From: Sneathiella chinensis
Lineage (GTDB): Bacteria; Pseudomonadota; Alphaproteobacteria; Sneathiellales; Sneathiellaceae
DNA: 64,000 nucleotides
Reading direction: 5' to 3'
NCBI RefSeq assembly: GCF_012720115.1
Contig: NZ_VNWN01000004.1
Coordinates: 124,001-188,000, forward strand
Part shown: positions 43,592 through 52,087 of the stretch, piece after piece
How positions within the stretch are numbered: the first letter of the stretch is position 1
Layout of the letters: every line of letters starts with the position of its first letter
Position numbers and translations under genes: made by a program
Notes under the pieces: generated by a model
Databases searched by the model: none
What the model was told of the DNA's origin: nothing
Seen by the model: only the letters and a program-made list of their open reading frames with translations

Positions 43592-44578
43592 TTACTGGGC
43601 CATATAGTCAGTGACTTTGATCTTGCCGGCGATGATGTCGGCACGGGCCGCTTCCAGCTTGTCGATCACTTCCTGTGACAGGACACCCTTGTTATGCTCG
43701 TCGAGGGCATAGTTCACGCCGCCTTCCTTCAGACCGAGAACCTTGATGCCCGGCTGCCATGTGCCGGCCTTGGCGTTGGCAAAGGCTTCCATGACGGCAA
43801 CATCCACACCCTTGGTCATGGAGGTCAGCATGGTGCCCGGATGCAGGTAGTTCTGGTTGCTGTCAACGCCAATGGCAAATTTTCCGGCATCCTTGGCGGC
43901 CTGATAGACCCCGATGCCGGTGCCGCCTGCTGCGGCGTAAACAACATCCGCGCCGCGATCAAACTGGCTTTTGGCAAGCTCGCCGCCCTTTGTCGGGTCG
44001 TTCCATGCGGCCGGTGTGGTGCCGGTCATGTTCTGGAAAACTTCGGCGTTGGGGTTGGCATATTTTGCACCTTCAACATAGCCGAGGGCAAATTTCCGGA
44101 TCAGCGGAATATCCATGCCGCCAACGAAACCGACCTTACCGGTCTTGCTGGTCAGGGCTGCGGCCATGCCGACAAGGAAGGATCCTTCATGCTCCTTGAA
44201 GATGATGGACTGCACGTTGGGCAGGTCCACGACCATGTCCACGATGGTGAATTTTGTATCCGGGAATTCCTTGGCGGCCTTCTCGACGGCTGAGGCCTGC
44301 GCAAACCCCATGGCAACAATGATGGATGCGCCCTTGCGCGCCATGCGTTTCATGGCCTGTTCACGCTGGGATACCTGCGTGACTTCAAATTCCATGTAAT
44401 CGATGCCGGTGTCCTTCTTGAAGGCTTCGGCGCCGTTATAGGCGGCTTCGTTGAAGGATTTGTCAAACTTGCCGCCCATGTCAAAGACGATGGCGGGCTT
44501 GAATTCGTCAGCCTGGGCCATGCCTGTGGTGACGACTGCCGCTGCCGCAATGGCGGCAAGCGCAAAACGTTTAATCAT
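43592..44578 (-). CDS. BMP-family periplasmic nucleoside-binding protein
   Basis: 328 residues with a Sec signal peptide ending near GMAQA. BMP/Med family: IVFDMGGKFDKSFNEAAYNGAE near the start, VGMAAALTSKTGKVGFVGGMDIPLIRKF in the middle, VVYAAAGGTGIGVYQAA and IGVDSNQNYL after it. There is no lipobox, so it is a soluble periplasmic protein. These proteins (PnrA-like) bind purine nucleosides, which agrees with the operon. First gene of the operon; a nested palindrome lies 67-102 bp upstream and looks like its operator. Confidence 0.94.
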   Translation of the reverse strand: MIKRFALAAIAAAAVVTTGMAQADEFKPAIVFDMGGKFDKSFNEAAYNGAEAFKKDTGIDYMEFEVTQVSQREQAMKRMARKGASIIVAMGFAQASAVEKAAKEFPDTKFTIVDMVVDLPNVQSIIFKEHEGSFLVGMAAALTSKTGKVGFVGGMDIPLIRKFALGYVEGAKYANPNAEVFQNMTGTTPAAWNDPTKGGELAKSQFDRGADVVYAAAGGTGIGVYQAAKDAGKFAIGVDSNQNYLHPGTMLTSMTKGVDVAVMEAFANAKAGTWQPGIKVLGLKEGGVNYALDEHNKGVLSQEVIDKLEAARADIIAGKIKVTDYMAQ

Positions 44579-44644
44579 CTGGTGTCTCCCTGTTCGAGAT
44601 CGTACCGGCTCCCCCGGAAGCCGACTATCTTCATTTATCAGCTA

Positions 44645-44680
44645 GCAATAAAGCTGACCAACTGGTCAAGAATTTATTGC
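44645..44680. promoter_or_regulatory. Nested palindromic operator candidate upstream of the nucleoside operon
   Basis: The inner pair TGACCA (44655-44660) / TGGTCA (44663-44668) is a perfect 6-bp inverted repeat with a 2-bp centre. An outer pair GCAATAAA (44645-44652) / TTTATTGC (44673-44680) surrounds it. It lies 67-102 bp before the BMP-protein start. The inner TGGTCA half-sites resemble those bound by GntR/FadR-type repressors. No such regulator gene is in the window. Confidence 0.55.
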
Positions 44681-44806
44681 ATATCTCAAGTATATGACCC
44701 AATTTTCCGGTCTTCTAGAAAATTAAGCCCCCATTCATAGCAAAAGCTGTGTTTCTTGGGTAAATTATATATATAAAAGACAAATTTTGAGAAGGTAGCG
44801 AAGATT

Positions 44807-45013
44807 ATGGCTAACAAGAGCGAGAGTTCCGTCGATATCAAGGCGCAGGTGGAAGACATGTTGTCCGGGCGTAAGGGATTTGCCAATTCCAAGCGCCTCC
44901 GCAAGAGCGGAATCGCCGGATACAAGGCATGGCTTGAGGAAAAACTGGCGTTGCAACTGGCCGCCGGGCAGACCGACCCCAGAAAACAGAAGAGAAAATC
45001 CCGCAACGGGTAA
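44807..45013 (+). CDS. Small basic protein of unknown function
   Basis: A 68-residue ORF. ATG 44807 has AGAAGG about 14 bp upstream, rather far. The protein is soluble and charged: an acidic N-terminal part (SSVDIKAQVEDMLSG), GIAGYKAWLEEKLALQL in the middle, and a Lys/Arg-rich tail (RKQKRKSRNG). It may fold as two short helices. It is followed by a strong 13-bp hairpin and then the 192-residue exported protein on the same strand. I do not recognise a family. Confidence 0.5.
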   Translation: MANKSESSVDIKAQVEDMLSGRKGFANSKRLRKSGIAGYKAWLEEKLALQLAAGQTDPRKQKRKSRNG

Positions 45014-45020
45014 GACGGGC

Positions 45021-45054
45021 GTCCCTGTCCGGGCGTTCTGACCCGGACAGGGAC
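45021..45054 (+). terminator. Strong hairpin between two unknown genes
   Basis: GTCCCTGTCCGGG (45021-45033) and CCCGGACAGGGAC (45042-45054) pair perfectly over 13 bp with an 8-nt loop. It lies 8 bp after the stop of the 68-residue gene and 26 bp before the next start. There is no T-run, so it may stabilise or attenuate a shared mRNA rather than terminate it. Confidence 0.6.
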
Positions 45055-45079
45055 CCAACCAGAAGGCTGGAGATTTCCA

Positions 45080-45658
45080 ATGTCCAGAAGGCTTCAATAT
45101 CAGAGACTGCCGTTTGTTCTCCTGCTGATCCTGTGTGCCGTATCGGGGGCCGCACGGCCCACCCTCGCTGAGGGGCATTCGGTCCTGATCCTGGCCGGAC
45201 CGGATACAGAACAAGGCCTCCTTGCCGGGACCCTGTATCGGACCGTTGCCGAAAGAATTGCCGATCATCTTGAAAAGGCAGGATTTGAAGCCCTGCAGAA
45301 TGGTCCTTCAAAGGAGGGGGCGCCGCCCATTGACGGGGGCGCGGATGATCAGGCGCTGCTGGATCAGGTGCGCCAGTCCCCGTATCTGAATGCCGATTAT
45401 GTGACCGCCCTGACCATTATCGCCGACATGGCCCTGGTGGAGGAGGGGACCCATATCCAGGTTCGGATCAAGGGACGGATGCTGCGGGTCAAGACGGGGG
45501 ATGTGCTTGCCCGCTTTGATTTACCGGTTCCCAATGACCTGCTGGCGCCGCCCTCTTGCAATATCCGGTGCCTTGCCGGTTTTCTGGAAGACAATACTGC
45601 CGCCCTTGCCGATGGTTTGGGGCAGGTTCTCGCCGAACGCCTGACGCGTCAGAAATGA
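45080..45658 (+). CDS. Exported protein of unknown function
   Basis: 192 residues. The N-terminus (basic, then LPFVLLLILCAVSGAARPTLA) is a Sec signal peptide with cleavage likely near TLA-EG. The mature part starts HSVLILAGPDTEQGLLAGTLYRTVAERIADHLEKAGFEA and has two Cys (PSCNIRCL) that could pair. I see no known motif; the alternation of AERIADHLEKAGFE and VTALTIIADM hints at an alpha/beta fold of the type found in periplasmic or lipoprotein assembly factors, which is speculative. It ends just before the convergent C45-type gene. Confidence 0.7.
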   Translation: MSRRLQYQRLPFVLLLILCAVSGAARPTLAEGHSVLILAGPDTEQGLLAGTLYRTVAERIADHLEKAGFEALQNGPSKEGAPPIDGGADDQALLDQVRQSPYLNADYVTALTIIADMALVEEGTHIQVRIKGRMLRVKTGDVLARFDLPVPNDLLAPPSCNIRCLAGFLEDNTAALADGLGQVLAERLTRQK

Positions 45659-45676
45659 TCCTGCCCGAGGGGGCGC

Positions 45677-46783
45677 TTACATCAACAGATGACAGGCATA
45701 GCCGTTTCGGTCAGGCGGGCCGTCGGAAATTTCCATGCTTTTCTGGTCCAGATTCAGGATAACCGAGGCAATGGTAACCGTTCTGGCTTCTTCCGGTTCC
45801 AACTCGCTGGCGGATCGGCAAATGGCCTTGGGGCCACCGAAGGTGTCTTTCAGGGCCGTTTTGGCCATTTCCGCGTCCCATTTATCTCCCTGCTGGCGGA
45901 TCAGGCGCTCCAGACGCGGGGAGCGATACAGGCTGCAGGGGGCAAGCCGTTCAAAATCGGAAACAATGCCGTCCTTGCTGATGAACAGGTTGCCGTGGGT
46001 CACCAGCCCGTTTTGGGGATAGAGGGTGTGAACCACGCGGGAGGAGGTTTCAAGATTGAGGACCTCGCCGCCTTTTTGCCCCACGACCCAGTTGGTCGAA
46101 CAGACCCGGTCGGTGGACACAATCACTTTCAGGGCACTGTCCAGTGTCCGGCTTCGCAGGATATCCCGTACCCGCATGTGGAAGGGGCGGTGATGTAGCT
46201 CCTCGCCGTCCCCGTGGGCGGACAGGCCATTGACACACAGGCCAATGCCTTCCTCGTTCAGGCCGATCATGCCGCACACAATTCCGGCCTGTGTCAGCAC
46301 CATATAGGTGGGATGTTCGTCCGACCGCACACGCAGCAGGCACATATTCCCGAGCAGCCCTTCCAGCCAGTCCCAGTTCTGGCCCATCAGCGTTTCGCCG
46401 CTTGTGGTGTATTCTGGCTGCATCCCGAAGGATGTGCAGCCTTCGGGCTCGTGACTTGGGATGGTGTTCAGCGCCGCAGCTTCGCTGGTATACAGGCTGT
46501 AGCTGAGTTCGTAGCGGGCGTTCAGCATGGCAATATCCGAAAGGGCCACCCCTGCGCCTTCCGCAATGCCCTGCATTTCCTCGAAATATTCCGGGTCATG
46601 ACGGCGGAACCGCTCCGCCCATTTTTCGGCTTCTGCCGAAATCCTCTCCCGCGTGGCACCGCCCAGCAGAAACCGGTTCCGATAGGTCTGGATATTGCTG
46701 TGGATGCTTTTTGCCATTTGCTCTCCGTGCTGGCGTCCGCGGCTCAGGGCCGGTCCGGAAAGGTCAAGAACGGGAATGGGCAT
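45677..46783 (-). CDS. C45-type Ntn hydrolase (acyl-CoA:6-APA acyltransferase / acyl-amide hydrolase family)
   Basis: 368 residues from ATG 46783 (MPIPVLDLSG). The family is autoproteolytic: cleavage before Cys116 in PEGCTSFGM would make Cys the N-terminal nucleophile. The flanking pattern is typical: GRQHGEQMAKSI near the start, IAEGAGVALSDIAMLNARYEL before the Cys, MGQNWDW after it, and GMIGLNEEGIGLCVNGLS. Members hydrolyse or transfer acyl groups on amides such as N-acyl amino acids, acyl-homoserine lactones or penicillins. The substrate here is unknown. It is divergent from upp. Confidence 0.83.
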   Translation of the reverse strand: MPIPVLDLSGPALSRGRQHGEQMAKSIHSNIQTYRNRFLLGGATRERISAEAEKWAERFRRHDPEYFEEMQGIAEGAGVALSDIAMLNARYELSYSLYTSEAAALNTIPSHEPEGCTSFGMQPEYTTSGETLMGQNWDWLEGLLGNMCLLRVRSDEHPTYMVLTQAGIVCGMIGLNEEGIGLCVNGLSAHGDGEELHHRPFHMRVRDILRSRTLDSALKVIVSTDRVCSTNWVVGQKGGEVLNLETSSRVVHTLYPQNGLVTHGNLFISKDGIVSDFERLAPCSLYRSPRLERLIRQQGDKWDAEMAKTALKDTFGGPKAICRSASELEPEEARTVTIASVILNLDQKSMEISDGPPDRNGYACHLLM

Positions 46784-46931
46784 GGGGCCTCCTGTTATCG
46801 TTTTATCGTTGTTTTTATTCTCTTGTTCGGGTTGATCTTGGCGTTTGTTGATACATGTTGCAAAGACAAACTTGCCCCGGACGTTTCGCTGGCTATATTC
46901 TGGCCTCGAAATCAACAACAGGTAATATGCA

Positions 46932-47582
46932 ATGGCAACGGATCCCAGATTCCCAAATCTGCAAATTCTTGATCACCCGCTGATCGTTCACAAGCTCAGT
47001 CACATGCGAAACAAGGTGACATCAACAAAGACCTTTCGGCAACTGCTGAAAGAGATTGCCCTGTTGATGGGATATGAGATCACCCGCAACATGCCCATGA
47101 CCACCGAACAGATCGAAACCCCGATCTGCCCCATGTCCGCGCCGGTTCTGGAAGGCAAGAAAGCCGCCATTGTCCCGATTCTTCGGGCTGGGCTGGGGAT
47201 GGCGGATGGTTTGCTGGAACTGATGCCGGCGGCCCGTGTCGGACATATCGGCATGTACCGCGACCCGGAAACCAAGCGTCCCGTGGAATATCTGCGCAAG
47301 CTGCCGTCTGCGGGCGAGCGTTCCTTCATTCTGGTGGACCCGATGCTGGCAACCGGTTACTCGGCCGCCGCTGGGGTGGATGTACTGCTGGATCACGGCG
47401 TGGAAGTGGACAGAATCAGCTTCATGGCGCTGGTCGCCGCCCCGGAAGGGGTGCAGGTGATGCTCGACAAACATCCCGAGATCAAGGTCTATGTGGCCGG
47501 TCTGGACGAAAAGCTGAACGAGAAAGCCTATATCGTTCCGGGTCTCGGTGATGCCGGGGACCGCCTTTACGGCACGCTCTGA
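46932..47582 (+). CDS. upp: Uracil phosphoribosyltransferase
   Basis: 216 residues, type I phosphoribosyltransferase turning uracil and PRPP into [32 protein letters not shown] is the normal start; PRPP-binding loop [12 protein letters not shown] and uracil-binding [17 protein letters not shown] at the C-terminus are conserved. It complements the deo operon: uracil freed from deoxyuridine by DeoA can be salvaged here. A hairpin terminator follows at 47593-47643. Confidence 0.97.
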   Translation: MATDPRFPNLQILDHPLIVHKLSHMRNKVTSTKTFRQLLKEIALLMGYEITRNMPMTTEQIETPICPMSAPVLEGKKAAIVPILRAGLGMADGLLELMPAARVGHIGMYRDPETKRPVEYLRKLPSAGERSFILVDPMLATGYSAAAGVDVLLDHGVEVDRISFMALVAAPEGVQVMLDKHPEIKVYVAGLDEKLNEKAYIVPGLGDAGDRLYGTL

Positions 47583-47592
47583 CGAAAAAGAA

Positions 47593-47643
47593 CCTCCTGA
47601 AACCAAAAAGACCCCGGTGGCTAATCCGGGGTCTTTCAGGAGG
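47593..47643. terminator. Two-tier inverted repeat terminator between upp and the Cys-rich ORF
   Basis: The inner stem AAAGACCCCGG (47607-47617) / CCGGGGTCTTT (47626-47636) is flanked by an outer pair CCTCCTGAAA (47593-47602) / TTTCAGGAGG (47634-47643). On the minus strand the inner stem is followed by a five-T run, on the plus strand by only three. It therefore fits termination of a minus-strand RNA best and upp second. The outer arms carry Shine-Dalgarno and anti-Shine-Dalgarno-like sequence. Confidence 0.85.
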
Positions 47644-47672
47644 GAGACTTAATCAAACCGAATGTTTTCTGC

Positions 47673-47798
47673 CTAGCATCCGGTGCAGTTACAGGGAAAG
47701 CAGGACCGTGGTTCAGACATTCGCGCCTGCCGCCGTTTCCGGACTGCGTCGTAAAAGCCCGGCAACAAAGTCAGCAAACTGTATCTTATCCGGATCAT
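47673..47798 (-). CDS. Small ORF with Cys-rich C-terminus (CxxCxCxxC)
   Basis: A 41-residue ORF that is easily missed. ATG 47798 has GGAGGG 4-5 bp upstream. The N-terminal part is hydrophobic and basic (IRIRYSLLTLLPGF, then VRKRRQAR); the last 9 residues are CFPCNCTGC, directly followed by TAG. A second in-frame ATG at codon 27 would give a 15-residue peptide. It lies downstream of hemF on the same strand (151 bp away), and the terminator beyond it has its better T-run on this strand. The role is unknown: a metal-binding peptide or a Cys/metal-responsive leader are possibilities. Confidence 0.5.
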   Translation of the reverse strand: MIRIRYSLLTLLPGFYDAVRKRRQARMSEPRSCFPCNCTGC

Positions 47799-47949
47799 GA
47801 TCCCTCCGAACTGCGATTAATTCCTGTTCGACAACAGTATGATGCTGCAGCGCCGAAGCCAACAAAAACCATTGTGCGCTGCATCACAGAACGGGGCGAA
47901 TACAAATTCAATCAGGGTTTACGTAAGGTGAGAGGCCCCTTTTCCGGGT

Positions 47950-48801
47950 TCAGGGCCACTTCACCTCTGGTGGCAGGGACATGAGAATGGCTTCGGTGTT
48001 GCCCCCGGTTTTCAGGCCGAAGGTTGTGCCCCGGTCATACAGAAGGTTGAACTCCACATACCGGCCCCGGCGGACAAGCTGATGTTCCCGCTGCTCCGGG
48101 GTCCATTCCCGGTTCATGTGTCGCCGGACAATCTGGGGGTAAATGTCCCGGAAGGCGCGGCCTACATCCTGTGTGAAGGCGAAATCCGCTTCCCAGTCCG
48201 TGTTTAGCTTGTCGTAGAAAATGCCGCCAACACCCCGCGGTTCATTGCGGTGGGGCAGGAAGAAATAGTCATCGCACCATTTCTTGAAGTCCGGGTAATA
48301 ATTCGGGTCATGGGCATCACATGCCTTTTTCAGGGCGCCGTGAAAGTCAGCGGTGTCCTGATCGTTTGGAGACATGGGGGTCAGGTCGGCCCCGCCGCCA
48401 AACCACGATTGTCCGGTGACGATATGGCGGGTGTTCATGTGAACGGCCGGCACAAGCGGAGACCGCATATGGGCGACCAGTGAAATGCCGCTGGCCCAGA
48501 ACTGTCCCGAGGCTTCGGTGCCGGGAATGCTTTTGCGAAATTCCTCTGAGAACTCCCCGTGAACGGTGGAGATATTGACGCCTACCTTCTCGAAAACCCG
48601 GCCTTTCATGACGGACATCTCGCCGCCACCGCCGCCCGGCCTGTCCCATGTGGTCACTTCGAACTGACCCGGGGGAAGGTCGCTGTGCATGCCGGTCAGT
48701 TCCTGCTCCAGTGTCTCGAAGCTGGTGCGGATCTGGTCTCGAAGGGTGCGGAACCAGAGGGCAGCCTGTTCCTTGCGCTGTTCGGTCAGTTCAGTTGTCA
48801 T
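47950..48801 (-). CDS. hemF: Oxygen-dependent coproporphyrinogen III oxidase
   Basis: 283 residues from ATG 48801. HemF decarboxylates two propionates of coproporphyrinogen III with O2 in haem synthesis. The signatures are [87 protein letters not shown], and VKWP at the C-terminus. Each is present and length is normal. The frame extends far upstream (to 49008) but that part overlaps trmL and is not coding. It starts 4 bp after the trmL stop. Confidence 0.97.
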   Translation of the reverse strand: MTTELTEQRKEQAALWFRTLRDQIRTSFETLEQELTGMHSDLPPGQFEVTTWDRPGGGGGEMSVMKGRVFEKVGVNISTVHGEFSEEFRKSIPGTEASGQFWASGISLVAHMRSPLVPAVHMNTRHIVTGQSWFGGGADLTPMSPNDQDTADFHGALKKACDAHDPNYYPDFKKWCDDYFFLPHRNEPRGVGGIFYDKLNTDWEADFAFTQDVGRAFRDIYPQIVRRHMNREWTPEQREHQLVRRGRYVEFNLLYDRGTTFGLKTGGNTEAILMSLPPEVKWP

Positions 48802-48805
48802 GGGT

Positions 48806-49276
48806 TTATCTGTCTTTCTGTTCTTGCCGGGGAAAGGCGCCGGTCTGGCGCAAGCCTTCTCCCAGAACCATGGAGGCCGCGATGGCCACGTTGACGGACC
48901 GCATCCCCGCTTGCATGGGAATCGTAACCCGTGCATCTGCCCGCTGGTGGACCTCTTCGGGAACGCCAACACTTTCCCGGCCCAGCAGAAGGATGTCATC
49001 GGGGCCAAAGTTGAAATCCGTATAGGGAAGATCGGTTTTGGTGGTCAGCAGGACCAGCCGGGCGTTGGTCTCGCTTTTCAGGAAGGCATCCCAAGAGCTG
49101 TGCCGGGTGACATCCGCCATTTCGGAATAGTCCATGACCGATCTTTTCAGGTCGCGGGCCCCAAATGGAAAACCACAGGGTTCGATAATATGCACAGGAA
49201 CACCCATGCAGGCCCCAAGCCTGAGAAGGGTTCCCACATTGGGGGCAATATCGGGTTGATAGAGGGCCAGTTTCAT
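48806..49276 (-). CDS. trmL: tRNA (cytidine(34)-2'-O)-methyltransferase TrmL
   Basis: 156 residues, SPOUT-fold RNA methyltransferase that modifies the wobble base of tRNA-Leu isoacceptors. Pattern: [30 protein letters not shown] near the N-terminus, [22 protein letters not shown] as the SAM-knot motif, and [17 protein letters not shown] at the end. It forms an operon with hemF and is divergent from petA (149 bp). Confidence 0.95.
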   Translation of the reverse strand: MKLALYQPDIAPNVGTLLRLGACMGVPVHIIEPCGFPFGARDLKRSVMDYSEMADVTRHSSWDAFLKSETNARLVLLTTKTDLPYTDFNFGPDDILLLGRESVGVPEEVHQRADARVTIPMQAGMRSVNVAIAASMVLGEGLRQTGAFPRQEQKDR

Positions 49277-49425
49277 GGGGGCGACTTAATAACATTATGG
49301 CAACAAATTCAAAGCAAAACTGCTACTTATTGCCACAATCACCGCTTTCGGGCTGGACAATCGCCGTTTTAGGTGACAAAAAGCCTTCGCTAGAGATTTG
49401 TTTTTTGGAAACCTGGGGAAGTTAA

Positions 49426-49953
49426 ATGACTACTACCACCCCTGTAGAAGAAGACGGCGTTAAGCGCCGCGACTTTCTATATATTGCCGCAGGTGGCGTT
49501 GGCGCCGTGGGGACTGCTATGGCAATCTGGCCTTTTGTCGACCAGATGAATCCGTCTGCTGACGTTTTGGCGCTCTCGACAACCGAGGTTGATCTTGGTG
49601 CCATCGAGGTAGGCTCTGAAATCACCGCTGTTTGGCAGGGTAAGCCGGTCTTTGTCCGGCATCGGACTGCTGACGAGATCGCAGCCGCAGAGCGGGACGA
49701 CACCGCAAACCTGCCCGATCCGCAGGCAGATGCCGACCGTGTTATCAAGCCGGAATGGCTGATCATGCTGGGTGTTTGTACCCACCTTGGTTGTGTTCCG
49801 TTGAAGGAATCAGGGGACTTTAACGGATGGTTCTGTCCGTGCCACGGTTCCCACTACGATACTTCCGGACGTATCCGTAAAGGCCCCGCGCCATTGAACT
49901 TGCCGGTTCCGCCATACGAGTTCCTTGACGACACCACTGTGAAAATCGGCTAG
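49426..49953 (+). CDS. petA: Ubiquinol-cytochrome c reductase Rieske iron-sulfur subunit
   Basis: 175 residues. The N-terminus has a twin-arginine signal ([12 protein letters not shown]) that stays as a membrane anchor. The [2Fe-2S] ligands are in CTHLGC and CPCHGSHYD, as in all Rieske proteins. It passes electrons from ubiquinol to cytochrome c1 in complex III. First gene of the petABC operon; petB follows after 11 bp. Confidence 0.98.
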   Translation: MTTTTPVEEDGVKRRDFLYIAAGGVGAVGTAMAIWPFVDQMNPSADVLALSTTEVDLGAIEVGSEITAVWQGKPVFVRHRTADEIAAAERDDTANLPDPQADADRVIKPEWLIMLGVCTHLGCVPLKESGDFNGWFCPCHGSHYDTSGRIRKGPAPLNLPVPPYEFLDDTTVKIG

Positions 49954-49964
49954 GGGGAAAAATA

Positions 49965-51203
49965 ATGTCATTTCAACCAAAAAACCCGATGGTCAAATGG
50001 GTTGAGCATCGCCTGCCGATCGTCGGCATGGTGCATCATGCCCTGTATGATTATCCGACTCCGAAAAACCTGAGCTACTGGTGGACATTTGGTTCACTGG
50101 CCGGTTTCATGCTGGTCGTGCAGATCATTACCGGTATCGTCCTGTCCATGCATTACACACCGCATGTGGATCTCGCGTTCAACAGCGTTGAGCATATCAT
50201 GCGTGACGTGAACTATGGCTGGCTGCTGCGCTACATGCATGCCAACGGCGCATCCATGTTCTTCATCGTTGTGTATCTCCACATTTTCCGTGGTCTGTAT
50301 TACGGGTCCTACAAGGCACCGCGCGAACTGCTGTGGTGGCTGGGTCTGGTCATCTTCCTGCTGATGATGGCAACGGCCTTCATGGGTTACGTGCTTCCGT
50401 GGGGACAGATGAGCTTCTGGGGTGCGACCGTTATTACCAACCTGTTTGGTGCAATTCCGGTTGTCGGTGACACCATTGTGACCTGGCTCTGGGGTGGTTT
50501 CTCTGTCGATAACCCGACACTGAACCGTTTCTTCAGCTTGCACTACCTGCTGCCGTTCGTGATCGTTGGTGTGGTTATCCTGCACATCTGGTCACTGCAC
50601 ACCAACGGGTCCAACAACCCGACAGGTCTGGACCTGAAAGAAAAATCAGACAGCATTCCGTTCCATCCTTATTACACAATCAAGGATCTGTTCGGTCTGG
50701 CTGTATTCCTGATCTTCTTCTCAGCCTTCCTGTTCTATGCTCCGAACTATCTCGGTCACCCGGACAACTACATTCCGGCCAACCCGCTGGTAACACCTGC
50801 GCATATCGTTCCTGAATGGTACTTCCTGCCGTTCTACGCGATCCTGCGGGCGGTTCCCGACAAGCTGGGCGGTGTTCTGCTGATGTTTGGTGCGATCGCT
50901 ATCCTGTTCCTGCTGCCTTGGCTGGACCGGAGCCGGATTCGCTCTGCGCGCTTCCGTCCGATCTACAAGCAACTCTTCTGGATCTTTGTCGCAGACTGCA
51001 TCCTGCTCACCTATATCGGTGGCAAGCCGGCAGAAGGCGCCTACATCCTCTGGGGTCGTATCGCAACGATTTACTACTTCGTTCATATCCTGATCCTGCT
51101 TCCGCTGGTGGGGCTGTTCGAGAAACCGAAACCGCTACCGGCCAGTATTTCAGAAGATGTTCTCGCCAAGAAAGGTTCCGCAGGGGAGGCAAGCAATGCT
51201 TAA
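49965..51203 (+). CDS. petB: Cytochrome b of the bc1 complex
   Basis: 412 residues with eight expected membrane helices. The two His pairs for haems bL and bH lie in helices B and D (for example [33 protein letters not shown]); [13 protein letters not shown] carries the conserved PEWY of the quinol-oxidation site. Length is typical for alphaproteobacterial cytochrome b. The petC start overlaps its end by 8 bp. Confidence 0.98.
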   Translation: MSFQPKNPMVKWVEHRLPIVGMVHHALYDYPTPKNLSYWWTFGSLAGFMLVVQIITGIVLSMHYTPHVDLAFNSVEHIMRDVNYGWLLRYMHANGASMFFIVVYLHIFRGLYYGSYKAPRELLWWLGLVIFLLMMATAFMGYVLPWGQMSFWGATVITNLFGAIPVVGDTIVTWLWGGFSVDNPTLNRFFSLHYLLPFVIVGVVILHIWSLHTNGSNNPTGLDLKEKSDSIPFHPYYTIKDLFGLAVFLIFFSAFLFYAPNYLGHPDNYIPANPLVTPAHIVPEWYFLPFYAILRAVPDKLGGVLLMFGAIAILFLLPWLDRSRIRSARFRPIYKQLFWIFVADCILLTYIGGKPAEGAYILWGRIATIYYFVHILILLPLVGLFEKPKPLPASISEDVLAKKGSAGEASNA

Positions 51204-51963
51204 ACTTATCAAGTCTTTGAGTGCTGCTGCTCTTCTCTCAGTAGTGGCCATCTCCGGTGCGCATGCTGCCGGTGCGGCAATCGAGTACAAGTCTGTCGAC
51301 TGGTCCCATGAAGGTCCGTTTGGCACCTATGACCGCGCTGCTGCGCAGCGTGGTCTGCAGGTCTACCGCGAAGTCTGCGCAGGCTGTCACAGCCTGGAGC
51401 AGGTCTCCTTCCGGACACTGGCCGATCTTGGCTTCACTGAAGACGAGATCAAAGCCATTGCCGCCGAAGGCACCTACATGGATGGACCGAACGACGAAGG
51501 CGACATGTTCGAACGTGCGGGCAAGCCTTTTGACAAATTCCCGAGCCCCTTTGCCAATGAAAAAGCGGCACGGGCGTCAAATGGTGGTGCTTTCCCGCCG
51601 GACCTGTCCCTGATTGTCAAGGCGCGTCCAGGTTTCGAAAACTATCTCTACTCACTGCTGACCGGCTATGAGGACGCACCTGAGGATCACAAACTTCCTG
51701 CAGGTATGGCCTATAACGCCTACTTCGCTGGCCACAACATTGCCATGCCGGCCCCGCTGGCTGAAGACGGTGTTGAGTACGCGGACGGTACCAAGGCTTC
51801 TGTCGACCAGATGGCAAAAGACGTCACAGTCTTCCTTGCCTGGGCTGCAGAACCCAAACTGGAAGAACGCAAGAATATGGGTCTGAAAGTGATCCTGTTC
51901 CTGCTGCTTCTGGGCGGTATCTTCTACGCTGCCAAGCGTAAGGTCTGGTCCGATCTTCACTGA
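51196..51963 (+). CDS. petC: Cytochrome c1
   Basis: 255 residues from ATG 51196; the open frame upstream to 51157 lies inside petB. A Sec signal peptide ends near ISGAHA. Haem c attaches at CAGCHS; the distal Met is probably in [14 protein letters not shown]-terminal membrane anchor ([19 protein letters not shown]) holds it in the inner membrane facing the periplasm. It passes electrons to soluble cytochrome c. Last gene before a terminator. Confidence 0.97.
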   Translation: MLKLIKSLSAAALLSVVAISGAHAAGAAIEYKSVDWSHEGPFGTYDRAAAQRGLQVYREVCAGCHSLEQVSFRTLADLGFTEDEIKAIAAEGTYMDGPNDEGDMFERAGKPFDKFPSPFANEKAARASNGGAFPPDLSLIVKARPGFENYLYSLLTGYEDAPEDHKLPAGMAYNAYFAGHNIAMPAPLAEDGVEYADGTKASVDQMAKDVTVFLAWAAEPKLEERKNMGLKVILFLLLLGGIFYAAKRKVWSDLH

Positions 51964-51990
51964 TCTGGATGACCGGACAACCAACAATCA

Positions 51991-52018
51991 AGGGCGCCTC
52001 GATGGGCGCCCTTTTTTG
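51991..52018 (+). terminator. Intrinsic terminator of petABC
   Basis: AGGGCGCC (51991-51998) pairs with GGGCGCCCT (52004-52012), with a T-run directly after. It lies 27 bp after the petC stop. Confidence 0.93.
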
Positions 52019-52087
52019 TTGCCTGCACAGCCGCTTTTAAGTTTGCAGCCTGATCCATTGGCGATAAAACCCTAGAAGACAGTCAGT

